Source of the DNA: Lepus europaeus
Lineage: Eukaryota; Chordata; Mammalia; Lagomorpha; Leporidae
Direction: 5' to 3'
NCBI RefSeq assembly: GCF_033115175.1
Contig: NC_084834.1
Span: 120,958,275 to 121,022,274 of the forward strand
Length of the DNA: 64,000 nucleotides
The translations under genes were made by a program, and so were the position numbers. Shown piece after piece: positions 21,962 to 34,161 of the stretch. The notes under the pieces are model-generated. The model searched no databases. It was not told the DNA's origin and worked only from the letters and a program-made list of their open reading frames with translations. Numbering within the stretch: position 1 is the stretch's first letter; each line of letters begins with the position of its first letter.

Positions 21962-24116
21962 AAGACTTGTTTTCAAAGTCAGATAGTCTTTTTTTTTTCT
22001 TTTCTGCTTAATCTAGTCTTAAGTTGAGGCTTCCAATTTCATTGTTTATTTGAATTGTTGAGTTTTTCATTTCCAGGATCGCCTGCGTTGTTTTGCTGAT
22101 TTTACTCAGCTGTCCACTCCCTTATATCTCTTTGGGCACCCTTTGTGCATTGTTTGGATTTTTATCAAGTATTTCCTCAGTCTCCTTTGGAGTCCTTCAC
22201 TGAAGCATTATTGTGTTTCTTTGGGACCATCATAATGCCTCGTTTTTCATACTTCCTGTGTCTGTCCCCACCTTGGTCTTTGCATATCTGGTGAGTGAAT
22301 TGTTTCTGTCACTTTGAGTGAGTGTCTTTTGTAGTAAAGGGTGTTTGTCCTGGAGTTGTGCCTTCAGGGATCAGTTTGCTGGGCCATTCTGACTTTATTT
22401 CCAGTCGCATGCCATGGTGTTGATGACAGCAGCAGTGGGGATGTGGGGTGCTTATCTCAGTCCCAGCAAAAATGTATGGGTCTTGGTAGTGGCCCATGGG
22501 GCAGGGTCCAGGATTGTGGAAGCCCCCACTCTTAGTCCACTGTGATGAGGGTCATTGGACCTGCGGAGTCCTTGCAGGGCTGCTTGAGTATCCATGTTGG
22601 CAAAGGCATGACTAGGGTCATGGTAGCCGTGGCCCAGTGTCTGGCAGGAGTGTGCGAGTCCCTGCAGCAGTAGCCTCAGGTTTCCATGCAGTGTCTTGGC
22701 ACTCGCCTACCTTTTTGTTCCCGAAACAGATATGTTATGCTGCCTGGGGTAGGGTGAGAATGAGTTGAGCAGCCCTGTGGCCACATGTGCCATAGTGCTA
22801 GATCACACCCAGAGCCTGCCCAGACTAGCACAGCATGGAGCAGGGCCACAGCACACTTTGCTATAAGCTGCCTGCTTCTGAGATGGACTTGGCGCTTGAG
22901 GCCGCTGCAGCCAGCCACAGGTGATGCTGGCCATGTTGTAAGGCCAGTTGATTGGGGCCATGGAGCTCCGCCTGATACTGGCCTGGGGACAAGGACCATT
23001 AGAATCTGCAGTTTTACCAGACACAGGACCACATTTCTAAGCTCAGAGGCTGGTCCTGTTCTTGCTGTGCGTCCACAGTTGGGGAAGGGTGTGGAAGGCA
23101 GTTCTCTGGCTGCCCTGGCTGACACTAAGCTGGGCGGTGCCCGAGTCTTGAAGGTGCGGGACCTTGGGTTGTTTTGCAGATGCTCCCCAGGCCAGCAAGA
23201 GGCTGGGAGTAATGTAGGCAGAAGCAGTCGCTTGTTCTGCCAGGGTGCAGGTCTCCACCTGATGCTGGGGCTCTGTCTGCGAGTGTTGGCCTGGGCCTGA
23301 GGATCTCTGGTCTCTATCTTGTGCTGAGACTTGCTGCATTCAGACTGGCAAGCCCTGCGCTCAGGTTCTTGTCCTGTTCCCATTGTAGTTGAAGTCTTAC
23401 TTTTTATTGCTTGAGATCGGGAGAGAGGCGGTGAATGTGGTTCCCTCAATGCTGAGGCTCACAGTCACGAGGTCCTGCCCTGTCTCAGGGTGTGTACCAG
23501 GCTTCACCGTGCTGGTGGTGTAACCGGCATCTGTTTCTGAGGCTGCTTTGGTGAGCGCTGGCCCGGGTATAGAGGCCTTTACGTTTTACTGGGTACTGGG
23601 TCTTGACTGCACTGATCTTCCGGGTGAAGCCTAAGCTTATTTTCCCACCCTGCTTCCAGGCAGCTAGTCTCTCCACTATCTGCTGGATGCTGGGGGAGGG
23701 TGAGATAGGTGGTTCTTTGACCATCTGGCAAGGTGGGTCTAAAGGCAGGTGCTGGCTGGAGGCAGAGGCCTTGAGGCCTGTCCAGCTCTAGTTTTCACTG
23801 TCCGTAGGCCTGGTGCTAGCGTCGACATCTCAGCTCAAGCTGGAGGGCAGCTGTGTCCTTGATGTGCTACTTGGATATGGGGGAGGGGTGCTGAAGCAGC
23901 TGTTCCTTCCTGCTGTCTTCAGTTACTGTACTGGAATAAGGCGCTGTGGTCTCTCACCTGACATGGCTTTGTAGAGGTGACTTGATCTGTGAATAGCTGT
24001 TCACGTTGGGAGTTCTGTGGGAGAGATGATAGCCAGAGGGTCTTTCTCAGCCACCAGCCTGTTTCTTCTTCACCAGGCTTCTTTGATCACAACTTATAGT
24101 AAGAAATATATTTTAT

Positions 24117-24982
24117 TGGGGTCAGCGCTGTGGCATAGTGGGTAAAACTGCCACCTGCGGTGCTGGTGTTGTGCCCAGTTCGATTGTCCCCAAAGACCAC
24201 CAAGGAGCCGATAAACCGCTGTAAAACACACGAGAGTTTTATTACAGGCCCGAGTCTGGACTCTAAAGCATCACCGACGCAGCGGGTCTGATTGAGGGCC
24301 CCGACCCTTCGGTTAACAGGGTTTTTAGAGGGTTTTCAGAGACATTCTATACATCATGGTACCATTTAGCAAATCATCTCATCCTGTGGGAAATTCAAAG
24401 GACATCTCTTAGAATTGATTAGTGCATCCAGTGGTGGGAATGGACCTAGTAAAGGTGGTTGGATGGCTTTGGGGTTGATGCCTGGGTCCGAGCTGCTGGG
24501 GTGTAGTGCCAAACCGCAGGGTCTGGGGATGTTATCAGTCACCTTAACTTCCCTGAAAAGACACCAGGAACTCTAGGTATTTCTCTGCTATCTGCTAATT
24601 GGCTGTTGCTAGGAGAATTTATTGCAAGGGGAGTTTATTTATTTTTAGGAGCTTCTGGCTCAGGGTTCAGGGCCCAGTCAGGCCCGAGTTACAAGATGGA
24701 GGCTTATTTTTAAATAGTTGTACCTTGATCCAGGCTCAGGTCTCTCCCTGGCGTCCCATCTGAGCACCAGTGTGGGTCCCAGCTGCTCCACTCCGATCCA
24801 GCTGTCTGCTGTGGCATACCTGGAGGAGGCTCTGGCTCCTGACTTTGGACTAGCCCACCTCCAGCCATTGCAGCCATTTGGGGAGTGAGCCAGAGGATGG
24901 AAGATTCTTCCTCTCCCTCTCCTTTCCCTCCTCCCCTTCCCTAGCTCTGCCTTTCAAATAAATAAATACATCTTTTTAAAAG
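24117..24982 (+). mobile_element. CSINE split by a solo LTR
   Basis: The head part is 24117-24166 ('cagcgctgtggcatagtgg'). The rest resumes at 24748 ('gcgtcccatctgagcacc') and ends in ACATCTTTTT. TATATTTTAT flanks both ends as a target duplication. Confidence 0.9.
24167..24747 (-). mobile_element. Solo LTR of an endogenous retrovirus (gamma/ERV1-like)
   Basis: The insert interrupts the CSINE between two copies of CTGG (24163-24166 and 24748-24751), a 4-bp target duplication typical of ERV1. On the minus strand it has an AATAAA polyadenylation signal (AATAAAACTCTCG) followed by a U5-like 'cttggtggtctttgggg' and the terminus GGCACAACA. The other terminus reads GGGAGAGACC, not TG, so its first bases appear mutated or my edge is off by a few bases. 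No internal viral genes are present. Confidence 0.82.
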
Positions 24983-25002
24983 TATATTTTATGGGGCAGG
25001 GG

Positions 25003-25320
25003 GCTGGCACCGTGGCTCACTTGGTTAATCCTCCACCTGCGGCACCGGCAGCCCATATGGGTGCCGGGTTCTAGTCCCAGTTGCTCCTCTTCCAGTCCAG
25101 CTCTCTGCTGTGGCCCGGGAGGGCAGTGGAGGATGGCCCAAGTGCTTGGGTCCCTGCACCTGTGTAAGGAGGCCAGGAAGAGGCTCCTGGCTCCTGGCTG
25201 TGGATCAGCGCAGCGCGGCCTTAGTGGCCATTTGGGGAGTGAACCAATGGAAGGAAGACCTTTCTCTCTCTCTCTCTCTCTCTCACCATCTATAACTCTA
25301 CAAGTCAAATAAATTTTAAA
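25003..25320 (+). mobile_element. CSINE
   Basis: Complete head (GGCTGGCACCGTGGCTCAC), CT repeats at 25263-25284, and a short A-rich tail. Confidence 0.94.
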
Positions 25321-25458
25321 AAATTAATAAAAGTATCTTTTATGTTGTGATCTAGTGTATACGTACACACTTGTTAAAAACATCTGAAACAAAGTTTCCA
25401 GAAATTACCTTACCATCACCTGGTGTCTTGTGCTTTTTTTCCTCAACTTGTTTTGGTT

Positions 25459-25819
25459 TTTTAAATTTTTTTTTAATTTTTTTTTTTTATTTTTGACAGG
25501 CAGAGTGGACAGTGAGAGAGAGACAGAGAGAAAGGTCTTCCTTTTGCCGTTGGTTCACCCTCCAATGGCTGCCGCGGTAGGCGCGCTGCGGCCGGCGCAC
25601 CACGCTGTTCCGATGGCAGGAGCCAGGTGCTTATCCTGGTCTCCCATGGGGTGCAGAGCCCAAGCACTTGGGCCATCCTCCACTGCACTCCCTGGCCACA
25701 GCAGAGAGCTGGCCTGGAAGAGGGGCAACCGGGACAGGATCGGTGCCCCGACCGGGACTAGAACCCGGTGTGCCGGCGCCGCAAGGCAGAGGATTAGCCT
25801 GTTGAGCCACAGCGCCGGC
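25459..25819 (-). mobile_element. CSINE, young-looking
   Basis: T-rich tail, GACAGGCAGAGTGGACAGTG and an intact head (ACAGCGCCGGC). TGTTTTGGTTTTTAA copies lie on both sides. Confidence 0.95.
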
Positions 25820-26329
25820 TGTTTTGGTTTTTAATAAATGAACCGATTAGTTTTATTGATTTGAAAGGCAGAGCCACAGACAGTGCTGGTTGTGACCCAC
25901 TATATTGCTGACCCAAAGGGTGAAAGCATTGTCACTTTGTTAGGATATTGACATACTTGCATTGTTCTCCATCAAGTTTGTACTGACTTACACCACCCTC
26001 AGCAAAGTATGAGAGTAAGGCCAAAGCTGACACGCTAAGCGCTTTCAGTATTTTACACCCACCCACCCCCGGTCCGGGGATCTGTACCTCCTCTGTGACC
26101 TCATACTTAACACCTGTCCAGCCTGAGGATTGTTTTCATCCTTTAACTCAACTCCTTTTTTTGATAGTAGTAAGAGGGAGAAGTCTTCAGTTCCCCTGGA
26201 GATTTGCATCCTGATTTCTGTTGTTGCTATTTATTCTTACTCAGTCTACCTGAAGTTTTTTGTTTGTGTACCATAAAAGTATTTTAAAGAATCTGTGCAC
26301 TCCCTTCTCATGAAATGTTTTTAAGCATT
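25820..26329. other. Intronic sequence between SINE and L1
   Basis: A short stretch of L1 3'UTR type may begin at about 25930 ('gatattgacatacttgc...caccctcagcaaagtatgag'). No gene is seen. Confidence 0.35.
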
Positions 26330-26393
26330 TTATTTAGAAATAATTACAGATTCACAAGAAACTGTAAGGATGCTGTGTCCCTTTGATATCGGG

Positions 26394-26922
26394 ATGGGCC
26401 TCCTAAAATATATTGGAATATGGCCTCCTCAAAGTCCCATCTGGGGTGTCTTCTGAAATTGGAATTTGGGGTGCCATACGATATTACCTATGCTTATTAG
26501 TAAGTTCCCAATATTAATAAGCCCATGTGGGTTCTTGCCTAATAGTCAGAGAATTCTGAATACTGGCATAAATGGACGAGGCAGCATGGTGCATTTTTAA
26601 GCTTTTATTCAGTGAGAGAAGTGCATAGGAGAGTGAAGGCTTTATCTGAAAGAGGGGTAAGTCTGGGTTCATACCGAGTACCATACGGGAACCTCTAGAC
26701 CAGGAAGGCCATGTGCCCTGGAGGCACAAGGCCCAGCAAGCCCCGTACTGGCAAAAGGCCAAGGAAAGGAAGGGGACCGGGCACACCCAGTCCCAGGCTT
26801 TTAATCCACTTTCAAAGGGGAGTGGTTAATTGACCTGATTGGCCGGTGGGTACACAGGTGTGGTCAGGTAGAGTCATGAGGTCACACAAGGGCGTGGTGA
26901 AGGCGTGGTCTTCCAGCTCACA
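26394..26922 (-). mobile_element. LTR-like insertion within the L1
   Basis: Read on the minus strand it starts TGTGAGCTGGAAG. It carries a CCAAT box (GGCCAATCAGG), then a TATA-like ATTAAAAG about 40 bp later, then a polyadenylation signal CTGAATAAAAGC, which is the U3-R order of a retroviral LTR. It interrupts the L1 3'UTR. I could not define the left edge or a target duplication, and no coding part is present. Confidence 0.6.
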
Positions 26923-27178
26923 AACCTAATCAGTTTTAACCCGTATGCTTCTGCACTATTGACGTCTTAGGTAGCTGTCACACCATGTCGAGACCAGGAG
27001 ACTGACATCAGTGTTTTGTGTCTCTGGGTATCTCAGGTGGAGATCTGCACGACCTCCACTGCTTGCACAACTTCCCTGCCACAGAGGTCTTGCTTTTGCT
27101 ACCTCTTTGTGGTCACTCTCATTCCCTCAGACCCCCATTTCCTGGCAATCACTAATCCATCCTCCATTCCTTTTTTCT

Positions 27179-27526
27179 TTTTTTAAAATTTTTTTTGACA
27201 GGCAGAGTGATCAGTGACAGAGAGAGAGACAGAGAGAAAGGTCTTCCTTTTTGCCGTTGGTTCACCCTCCAATGGCCGCCGCGGTAGGCGCGCTGCGGCT
27301 GGTGCACCGCGCTGATCCGATGGCAGGAGCCAGGTACTTCTCCTGGTCTCCCATGGGGTGCAGGGCCCAAGGACTTGGGCCATCCTCCACTGCACTCCCT
27401 GGCCACAGCAGAGAGCTGGCCTGGAAGAGGGGCAACTGGGACAGGATCGGTGCCCCGACCGGGACTAGAACCCGGTGTGCCGGCGCCGCAAGGCAGAGGA
27501 TTAGCCTAGTGAGCCGCGGCGCTGGC
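27179..27526 (-). mobile_element. CSINE inserted in the L1
   Basis: CCTCCATTCCTT precedes and follows it (about 27163 and 27531). The head GCGGCGCTGGCC is intact. Confidence 0.95.
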
Positions 27527-28767
27527 CTGTCCTCCATTCCTTATTACCGTTTTGAGAGATACATAAATGTGGTCGTGTTATGTGACCTTTGGATTTTTTT
27601 TTTTTCCCATTTAGGATAGATCCCTTGAGCATCTCTCGAGTTGGTCATTTTTATTGCTGAATAGCGTTCTACATATTCATGCTTGAGCATCATAGTTAGG
27701 CTGTTTATCTGTTGTGGGACACTTTTGTTGTTTCAAGTTTTTCATTACTACAAAGAAAACTGGTATGTACAGTCATGTACAGATTTGGCTGGGAGAAATG
27801 CCAGACAGAATGCTGTCTGGTAAGTATATATGTAGATTTTAATAAACTGTCAAACTGTCCTCCAGGGTAACTGAACCATTTTTTCTCTCCCAACAGCAAT
27901 GAACGAGAAATCCATTTTGTCTGCATTTTCATTAGCATTCAGTGTATCACTGTTTCTTTCTTTCTTTTTTTATTTATTCTTGCTATTCTGGTAGCTATGT
28001 AGTGATAGCCCATGTGGTCTTACCTTGCTGCTCCATAATGGTTGATGTTGAGCATTTTTTCAAGTGCTTATGTGCAGTCCATATATCCTTTTCTGTTTAT
28101 ATGTTGATGGCTTCTGTTTGCTAATATTTTAAGGATTTTTGTGTCTGTATTCATGAGCAATACAGGATTTTAGTTTTGTTGATGAGCTTTTGTCTGGTTG
28201 GGATAGCAGCATAATACTTGAAATGTTTCTTTGATTTTTCTGGAGGAGACTGTGTGGAATTAATATTATTTCTTGAACTATTTGATCAGATTCTTTAGTG
28301 AAACTGGACCTGAAGATTTTTTCTTTTTGGGAGTTTTTAAATTATGAAATCAGTTTCCTTTTTCAAATGATGAATTATACTAGTATATGTTTATCAGGGC
28401 ATTAGTTCATGTCTCCTGATTGTCAAAGGTATATGTGTGGAGTTGTGGTATTTTTATTCTTCTGTTTTCTTCATGGTCTATAGTGATATTCCATATTCAG
28501 TTCCTTATATTGGTAATATGTATCTCCTCCCCACGCCCACTTTTTTTTTTGTTTTGTCTTTTTAGATAATTATCAGTTTTATTGATTCCCTTACTTTCTG
28601 CCAAGGAACCAGGTTTTTCTTTCATTGGATTTTCTCTATTGTTTCTGTTTTAAATTTCATTTGTCTTTCTTACCTTTATTTTATGCCATTTTTCTGTGTT
28701 TGTGTTTTTAACATTTTTCTGAAGTTGGGGTTTAGATCTTTGATTTGAGAATCTTTCTTTTTCTTTG

Positions 28768-29063
28768 TAAAAAGACTTATTTGAAAGGCAGTTATACAGA
28801 GAGAGGGAGTCAGAGAAAGAGATCTTTGTCTATTGGTTCACTCTCCAGATGGTTGCAGGTGCTGGGGCTGGGCCAGACTGAAGCCAGGCGCATAATCAGG
28901 ATCTCCCATGGGGAGTATTTGAGCTGAGCCATTTTCCACTGCTTTACCAGGCAAGTTCGCAGGGAGTTGGAGCCAAGGGGGAACCCAGGACTTGAACCAG
29001 TGCTCATTTGGGATGCAGGTGTCCCATATGGTGGCTTTAATTCGATGTGCTACAGCCCCAGCA
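28768..29063 (-). mobile_element. CSINE inserted in the L1
   Basis: 'gacttatttgaaaggcag' tail side, 'ggttcactctccagatgg', and a head ending in CTACAGCCCCAGCAC. Confidence 0.87.
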
Positions 29064-30249
29064 CTGAGAATTTTCCTCTTTTCTCATATGAGAATTTAGT
29101 ACTGTAAATCTCCTGTTTTCTGCTTTCACTGCCTTCTGTAAATTTTAATGTGCTACATTTTCATTCTATTTCACACTTTTTAATTTTCTTTTGAGACTTA
29201 CTCTTTGACCAATAGATTGTTCAGAAGTGTGCTCTTAGTTTTTCCTGTGATCTTTCTGTTAGCAGTTTCCACTTTCCAGTTTCATTGTGTTAAATTCCAG
29301 GAGAGGAAATACTGTGTTATTTCGGTTTGTGAGGTTTGTCCAGTCATCCATGATAGTGTCTGAGTTGATATATGTTCCATAAAATATATTTGGATGTGTA
29401 ACAAATAATGGGAAAGAATGTATTCATATATTCTGTTTTGGGATGAAGCGTTCAGTACATATGTTTAGATATGTTGGTTGCTGGTATTGTTGAGTTTCTA
29501 TAATCTTAGTGATTTTCTCTCCGTTTCTATCAGTTATTGAGAGAGGATAGTTGAGGCCTCCTGCTAGACTTCAGGTTTACATAAATGTCTGTTCAGTTCG
29601 GTCAGTTTCTTGTTCTGTGTTTTTACAAGACCACTGTTGTCTTATGCATATCCCTTCAGGATTTCTGTGTCTTCTTGGCGAATGTGATACAGTGGCCCTC
29701 TGTCTCTGGTGGTTTGCTTTTTCAACATCTGCTTTATCTGAGATTACTATACCTGTTTCTGATGTCTTTTTATTCATGTGTATTTTTTTCTATTCTTTTT
29801 TGTTGTGCTCGCTTGTATTGTTATTTGAAGTAAATTTCTCCTGGAAAGCATGTAGTTGGCATTGTGTTTTTGAATTCACTCTGCCAATTTGTTTTAATTA
29901 ATGTATTGAGTCCATTAATATGTAATATAATAATTGACACTTCAGGACTTAAATCTTATATTTTAGTTTTCTGTTTTCATTTTCCTATTTTACTTGCAGT
30001 TTGTTGAGCTTTTTTTTTTCCCCCTAGTCTATCCTGATTTACTGTTAATGTTCTGATCATCTATTTGAACAGTGTTTTGTTAATGATTGCTAAAGGTATT
30101 AACAGTGTGTGTTCATAACTTAATGATGCCTAGTGTCACTAATGTTCTTTCATTTCTTTGGAACCATAGAAACCTTATGCCTGTTTAAGTCCCTCTACTC
30201 TTCCCCCATTTCTCGTATCATTCCTTTTTGTATTTTCTCTATATCCCGG

Positions 30250-30620
30250 GTCAGTTTTGCATAACTATAATAAAATACTTGAGACCTGTAACAGTCAGTA
30301 AAAGAGGTCATTGTAGCTCACAGTTCTGGTGGTCCAAGGGCCCCTATCTGGTGATGGTCTTTCTATTGGCAAAGTCCTGAGGTGGCTGGAGCACATCAGG
30401 AGAGACGTGTACGCACGTGGTTGTATCCTTTCGTTGTTCTCTGTCCTGTTCTCAGTCCACAGTGTTTGATCGTAGAGGTGCCAGCTGGATGATTTTATCT
30501 AATTCTAATCAGTTTCTAAAGGCCGCACCTTTAAACCCCACCACAGTTGGATTGTTCCAACCTCTCACATTTTCACATGTGTACTAATTTTGAGCACATT
30601 CAAATAAAACCATAGCATAG
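30250..30620 (-). mobile_element. MaLR-type LTR relic
   Basis: 'aataaaatacttgagacctg', 'gctcacagttctggtggtcc' and 'cacctttaaaccccaccac' keep the order of a reversed mammalian MaLR LTR. Confidence 0.5.
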
Positions 30621-30767
30621 CTTTATCACACACAGTGTTCTAGTTGTTGCTTCTACAGACAGAAATTATGTGTGTCTCTGTGTGTATGTATGTGTGTGAT
30701 TTGAGAAGAAAAATGGCTTTTGTGTTTACCAGTGGTTTTATTCTATTCTTTGTCCTGATTTCTGCTA

Positions 30768-31028
30768 GCATTTTTTTTTTGTTTGTTTTTCTGAGAGATA
30801 GAGTTACAGACAGTGAGAGAGATGGAGAGAAAGGTCTTCCCTCTATTGGTTCACTCCCTAAATGGCTGCAACGGCCAGAGCTGCGCCAATCCAAAGCCAG
30901 GAGCTTCTTCCCAGTTTCCCACGTGGGTGCAGGGCCAAGCACTTGGGCCATCTTCTCTACTGCCTTCCCGGGCCATAGCAGAGAGCTGGATTGGAAGAGG
31001 AGCAGCCACTGCGCCACGGTGCCGGCAC
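30768..31028 (-). mobile_element. CSINE with an internal deletion
   Basis: After 'ggattggaagaggagcagcc' it jumps straight to the head (ACTGCGCCACGGTGCCGGCAC), so the B-box segment is missing. Confidence 0.9.
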
Positions 31029-31060
31029 CTACTAGTTCTTTTTTATAATTTCCTTCCTAT

Positions 31061-31381
31061 TTTTTTTAAAGATTTATTTTACTTATTTGAAAGAGTTAGA
31101 GAGCCAGAGAGAGAGAGAGAGGTCTTCCATCTGCTGGTTCACTCCCCAAATGGCCAAAATGGCCAGAGCTGAGCTGATCCGAAGCTAAGAGCCAGGAGCT
31201 TCCGCCAGGTCTCCCACACAGGTGCAAGGTCTAAAACACTTGGGCCATCTTCCACTGCTTTCCGAGACCACAGCAGAGAGCTGAATTGAAAGTGGAACAG
31301 CTGGGACTCGAACTAGTGTCTATATGGGATCCCAGCACTGCAGGCTGGGGCTTTAACCTGCTGTGCCATAGTGCCAGCCCC
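31061..31381 (-). mobile_element. CSINE with target duplication
   Basis: ATTTCCTTCCTATT precedes the T-run and follows the head at 31383. Complete element. Confidence 0.94.
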
Positions 31382-31629
31382 GATTTCCTTCCTATTTGAA
31401 CAACTTTGTCATTCTTCTAGGGCTGGTTTGCTCCTGACACATTTTGTCAGTTTCTCCTCATTTGAGGATGTTTCTTTCATAAAGGATGTTTTGCTTAGAT
31501 ACAGAATTCTAAGTTTTTTTTTTCCCCCAGCACTTTAAAAATTGTTCAGGGCATAAAAATATGAATGTAAATTTTAATAGTTATTAATTGTGACCATAAT
31601 GGTGTCAATGTTTAAGAAAAAAAAATTTT

Positions 31630-31922
31630 TAGTAAGGTTTATTTATTTGAAAGAGTTACATAGAGAGAGACAGAGATCTCTATCTGCTGGTTCACTCCTC
31701 AGATACTGGCAACTGCCAGGGCTGACTAGGAGCGAGGACTTCTTCCAGGTCTCTCATGTGGATGGCAAAGGCCCAGGTGCTTGGGCCATCTTCCCCTGTT
31801 TTTCCCAGGCCATTAGCAGGGAGCTGGATTGGAAGTGGAACAGATGAGACTCAAAGCAGCACCTGTATGGGATGCTGGTGTTGCAGGTGGCTTTACCCAC
31901 ACTGTGCCACAATGTCGGCTCC
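31630..31922 (-). mobile_element. CSINE
   Basis: 'aaggtttatttatttgaaag', 'ctgctggttcactcctcag', and the head ACAATGTCGGCTCC. Confidence 0.9.
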
Positions 31923-33867
31923 AGAAAGTTTTTTCTTTTAAATTGTGATCACTTTGAGTACAATATAAATATATGTGATTTTATTAAACAGTTATTAAAC
32001 ATACATGCATCTCTTTGAAGAGGACTGTTCTTTTAATTGAATTTATATATCAGTGATGAATATCTTAGACTAGTCTCAGTGGAAATTAATAGCACAATGA
32101 AAAAGTGTTGATCCATTGTAAGTATGAAGCTTATAAGAGATTGATTTTTGTTAATCATATCATTTAGAATCATAGTAGAATTTTAATATTTATCTCACAG
32201 TAGAATGTATATAATGTTATATGTATCATATATATCATAATAGAATTTTAGTATATTCCTGTTAAATTGATCTATATATAATGAGACCAAATAGGAATGA
32301 AAAAATGAGCAGAGAAAAGGATGAGCTGCAGCTGTGTCCAGGAGGAAGCACGTGGATTCGTGATGAGTCTCAGTAAGTGCTCTAAGAGATACAAAGCACC
32401 AGCCTGGGGGGCTTGCTGCTTGTACTTGAAGATACGACACCACCTTGACAGAGTCAAGGGTTTTTTAGTCTTCAAATCGTGCAGAATATCTCAAGTCACA
32501 CAAGACACAAGTGATTGACAGACCACACTTGTCTTTCCTCATATTTCTGAGAATGGTGAAAGTACACATCTTGAGTTCTGCTTCAAAATACTTCATAGAT
32601 CTTGAATTCTAAATAATTGTAGATAAATTCTAACTCTAGGATCCTGTCCATAAGCTTTTTACTTGCCTGAACATAGCAATGACTGTATCAGTACTTCTTA
32701 ACACTATTTTAATTGTATTTTCTCTCAGGTTAGCTCTTTCATGGGTTTTTAGTCTCACTTGCTGAAGTCCTATCATAACACTGGGGGCCAGAATATTTGC
32801 TTTTTAATGTCAGGCTTTGCCTTTAAAGACAAAACTGCACCATGAATGTATGGTGTCTTCATTGCAACAAATTTTCTGATACTGTATTTCAGATTATTCC
32901 TCTGACTGATGTTCTGCATGTTTAAAAAAAATGAACAGCCGTGCACCGAAGCAAGATTTTATATGTAGGAGAGGTAGATCTGTATCTGCAAAGTGGGAAG
33001 GTTCTGCCGAAGGGTTTGGGAAGGATGAACCAGTGTGGTGCCTCAGTCTTCTTATTGATTCTAGTAAATGGCCAGTAGCTGTGGAAATTAAGAATCTGTA
33101 AACTGACTCCGTTAAAACCATCTGGCCTGTAGTGTGAAGATTGCTGGATTAAAGTTTAATCTTTCCTCTCTGGGTTGTGATCTTGAATCTCCTGCTGTGC
33201 AGTACTCATCTGTGTTTTGTTTCATAACTGTTCTAGTTTCCTTAAGGACCTTTGTCACTGTGCAGTTAGGACTGCTTTGTCTCGGTGCCTTTTGTCAGTG
33301 AGGATTCTTGGAGTGGAGCGGTTTTTTTGTTCTTCCTCTTCCTCCTGTTTGTATTTTTTTATTTACAAGCCACTCCTTTCAGATTTTGATTTTCTTTCAT
33401 TGCATCAGATTTTGTCCTGTGTGGTTATTGGTTCTTAACAATATTTGTTGTGTTTAAATGAGTAAAATTCACTGAAGGCAGGAATTTGATGTGTTTCCTC
33501 ACCTTGGAATGTGTAGATTCCGTCATAGTGAATGAAGGAATGCGAGAGTAAGGAACACAATTTCCTCCAGCTCTACATCTATTTAAATTGCAGAAAATAA
33601 AAAAATAAAGAACAATCCTGAAACAAGTACACATTACCCATAGAGGAGCAAAGATAAGATTTACATTCAGCTTCTCCCCAGGTACTATGTAAGAGAGAAT
33701 AGATAGAGTTAAATATCTCAGTTTCCAGTATTCAGAGGAAAATAGGCAATAGTTTACAATTTGTACTCTCTAAAATTCTTCAGTGGTGAATGAGAAATAG
33801 ACTTTGAGACAAATAAATTGAGATATATTTGGTTATCAGATCTGTTTTATAAGAAATGTTAAAAGTT
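31923..33867. other. AT-rich intronic sequence, no gene seen
   Basis: Dense ATATAT motifs lie at 32200-32290. No SINE, L1 ORF or coding signature is apparent in nearly 2 kb, the longest repeat-free run in this intron. Confidence 0.4.
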
Positions 33868-34161
33868 TTTAAAAAGATTTACGTATTTGAAAGAGCCCTG
33901 GAGAGAGAGGAGGATAAACAGGTCTTCCATGGTTGACTCTCCAAATGGCTGCAGTGGCCAGGACTGGGCCAGGAGCTTCATTGGGGTTGCCCCCAGTGGG
34001 CAGCAGGGACCTAAGCACTTGGACCAACTTCCACTGCTTTTCTTAGGCGATTAGCAGGGAGCTGGACCAGAATGGGAGCAACTGGGACATGAACTGGTGC
34101 TCATGTGGGATGCTGGTGTTGCAGGCAGCAGCTTGACCTGGCATGCCACAGTGCTGGCCCC
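33868..34161 (-). mobile_element. CSINE with target duplication
   Basis: AGAAATGTTAAA lies on both sides (33850 and 34163). Confidence 0.92.

Larger units (their letters stand above)
20595..24110 (-). mobile_element. L1 element: ORF1 remnant and long GC-rich 5' region, split by SINEs
   Basis: On the minus strand, 22300-20800 carries ORF1 motifs. The C-terminal domain is seen as a broken 'LQARKE...NNLFQVLKE' and 'FPRQAKLREFLT' type stretch, and a coiled coil lies upstream. 22340-24110 is GC-rich with a 257-codon minus frame lacking any known domain, as expected of an L1 5'UTR. Two nested CSINEs occupy 21286-21961. Confidence 0.6.
26330..30235 (-). mobile_element. Old L1M-like element, 3'UTR and ORF2 portion, interrupted three times
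   Basis: The + strand follows the reverse of an old L1 3' region: 'attcacaagaaactgtaagg' (26350), then after the LTR 'tttcctggcaatcactaatcc', 'gctgaatagcgttctacat' and 'cttttgtctggttgggatag'. After the SINE at 28768-29063 come ORF2-type pieces such as 'ctctttgaccaatagattg'. ORF2 is destroyed by many stops. Confidence 0.7.

Noticed and set aside
21387..21986. 199-codon forward ORF
   Set aside because: It runs through the nested CSINEs at 21286-21961.
22676..23449. 257-codon minus-strand ORF
   Set aside because: It lies in the GC-rich 5' region of an L1 and shows no known domain.
24117..24982. tRNA gene in CSINE heads
   Set aside because: The heads are tRNA-related and keep a B-box-like motif, but none folds into a complete cloverleaf by eye and all end in SINE bodies.
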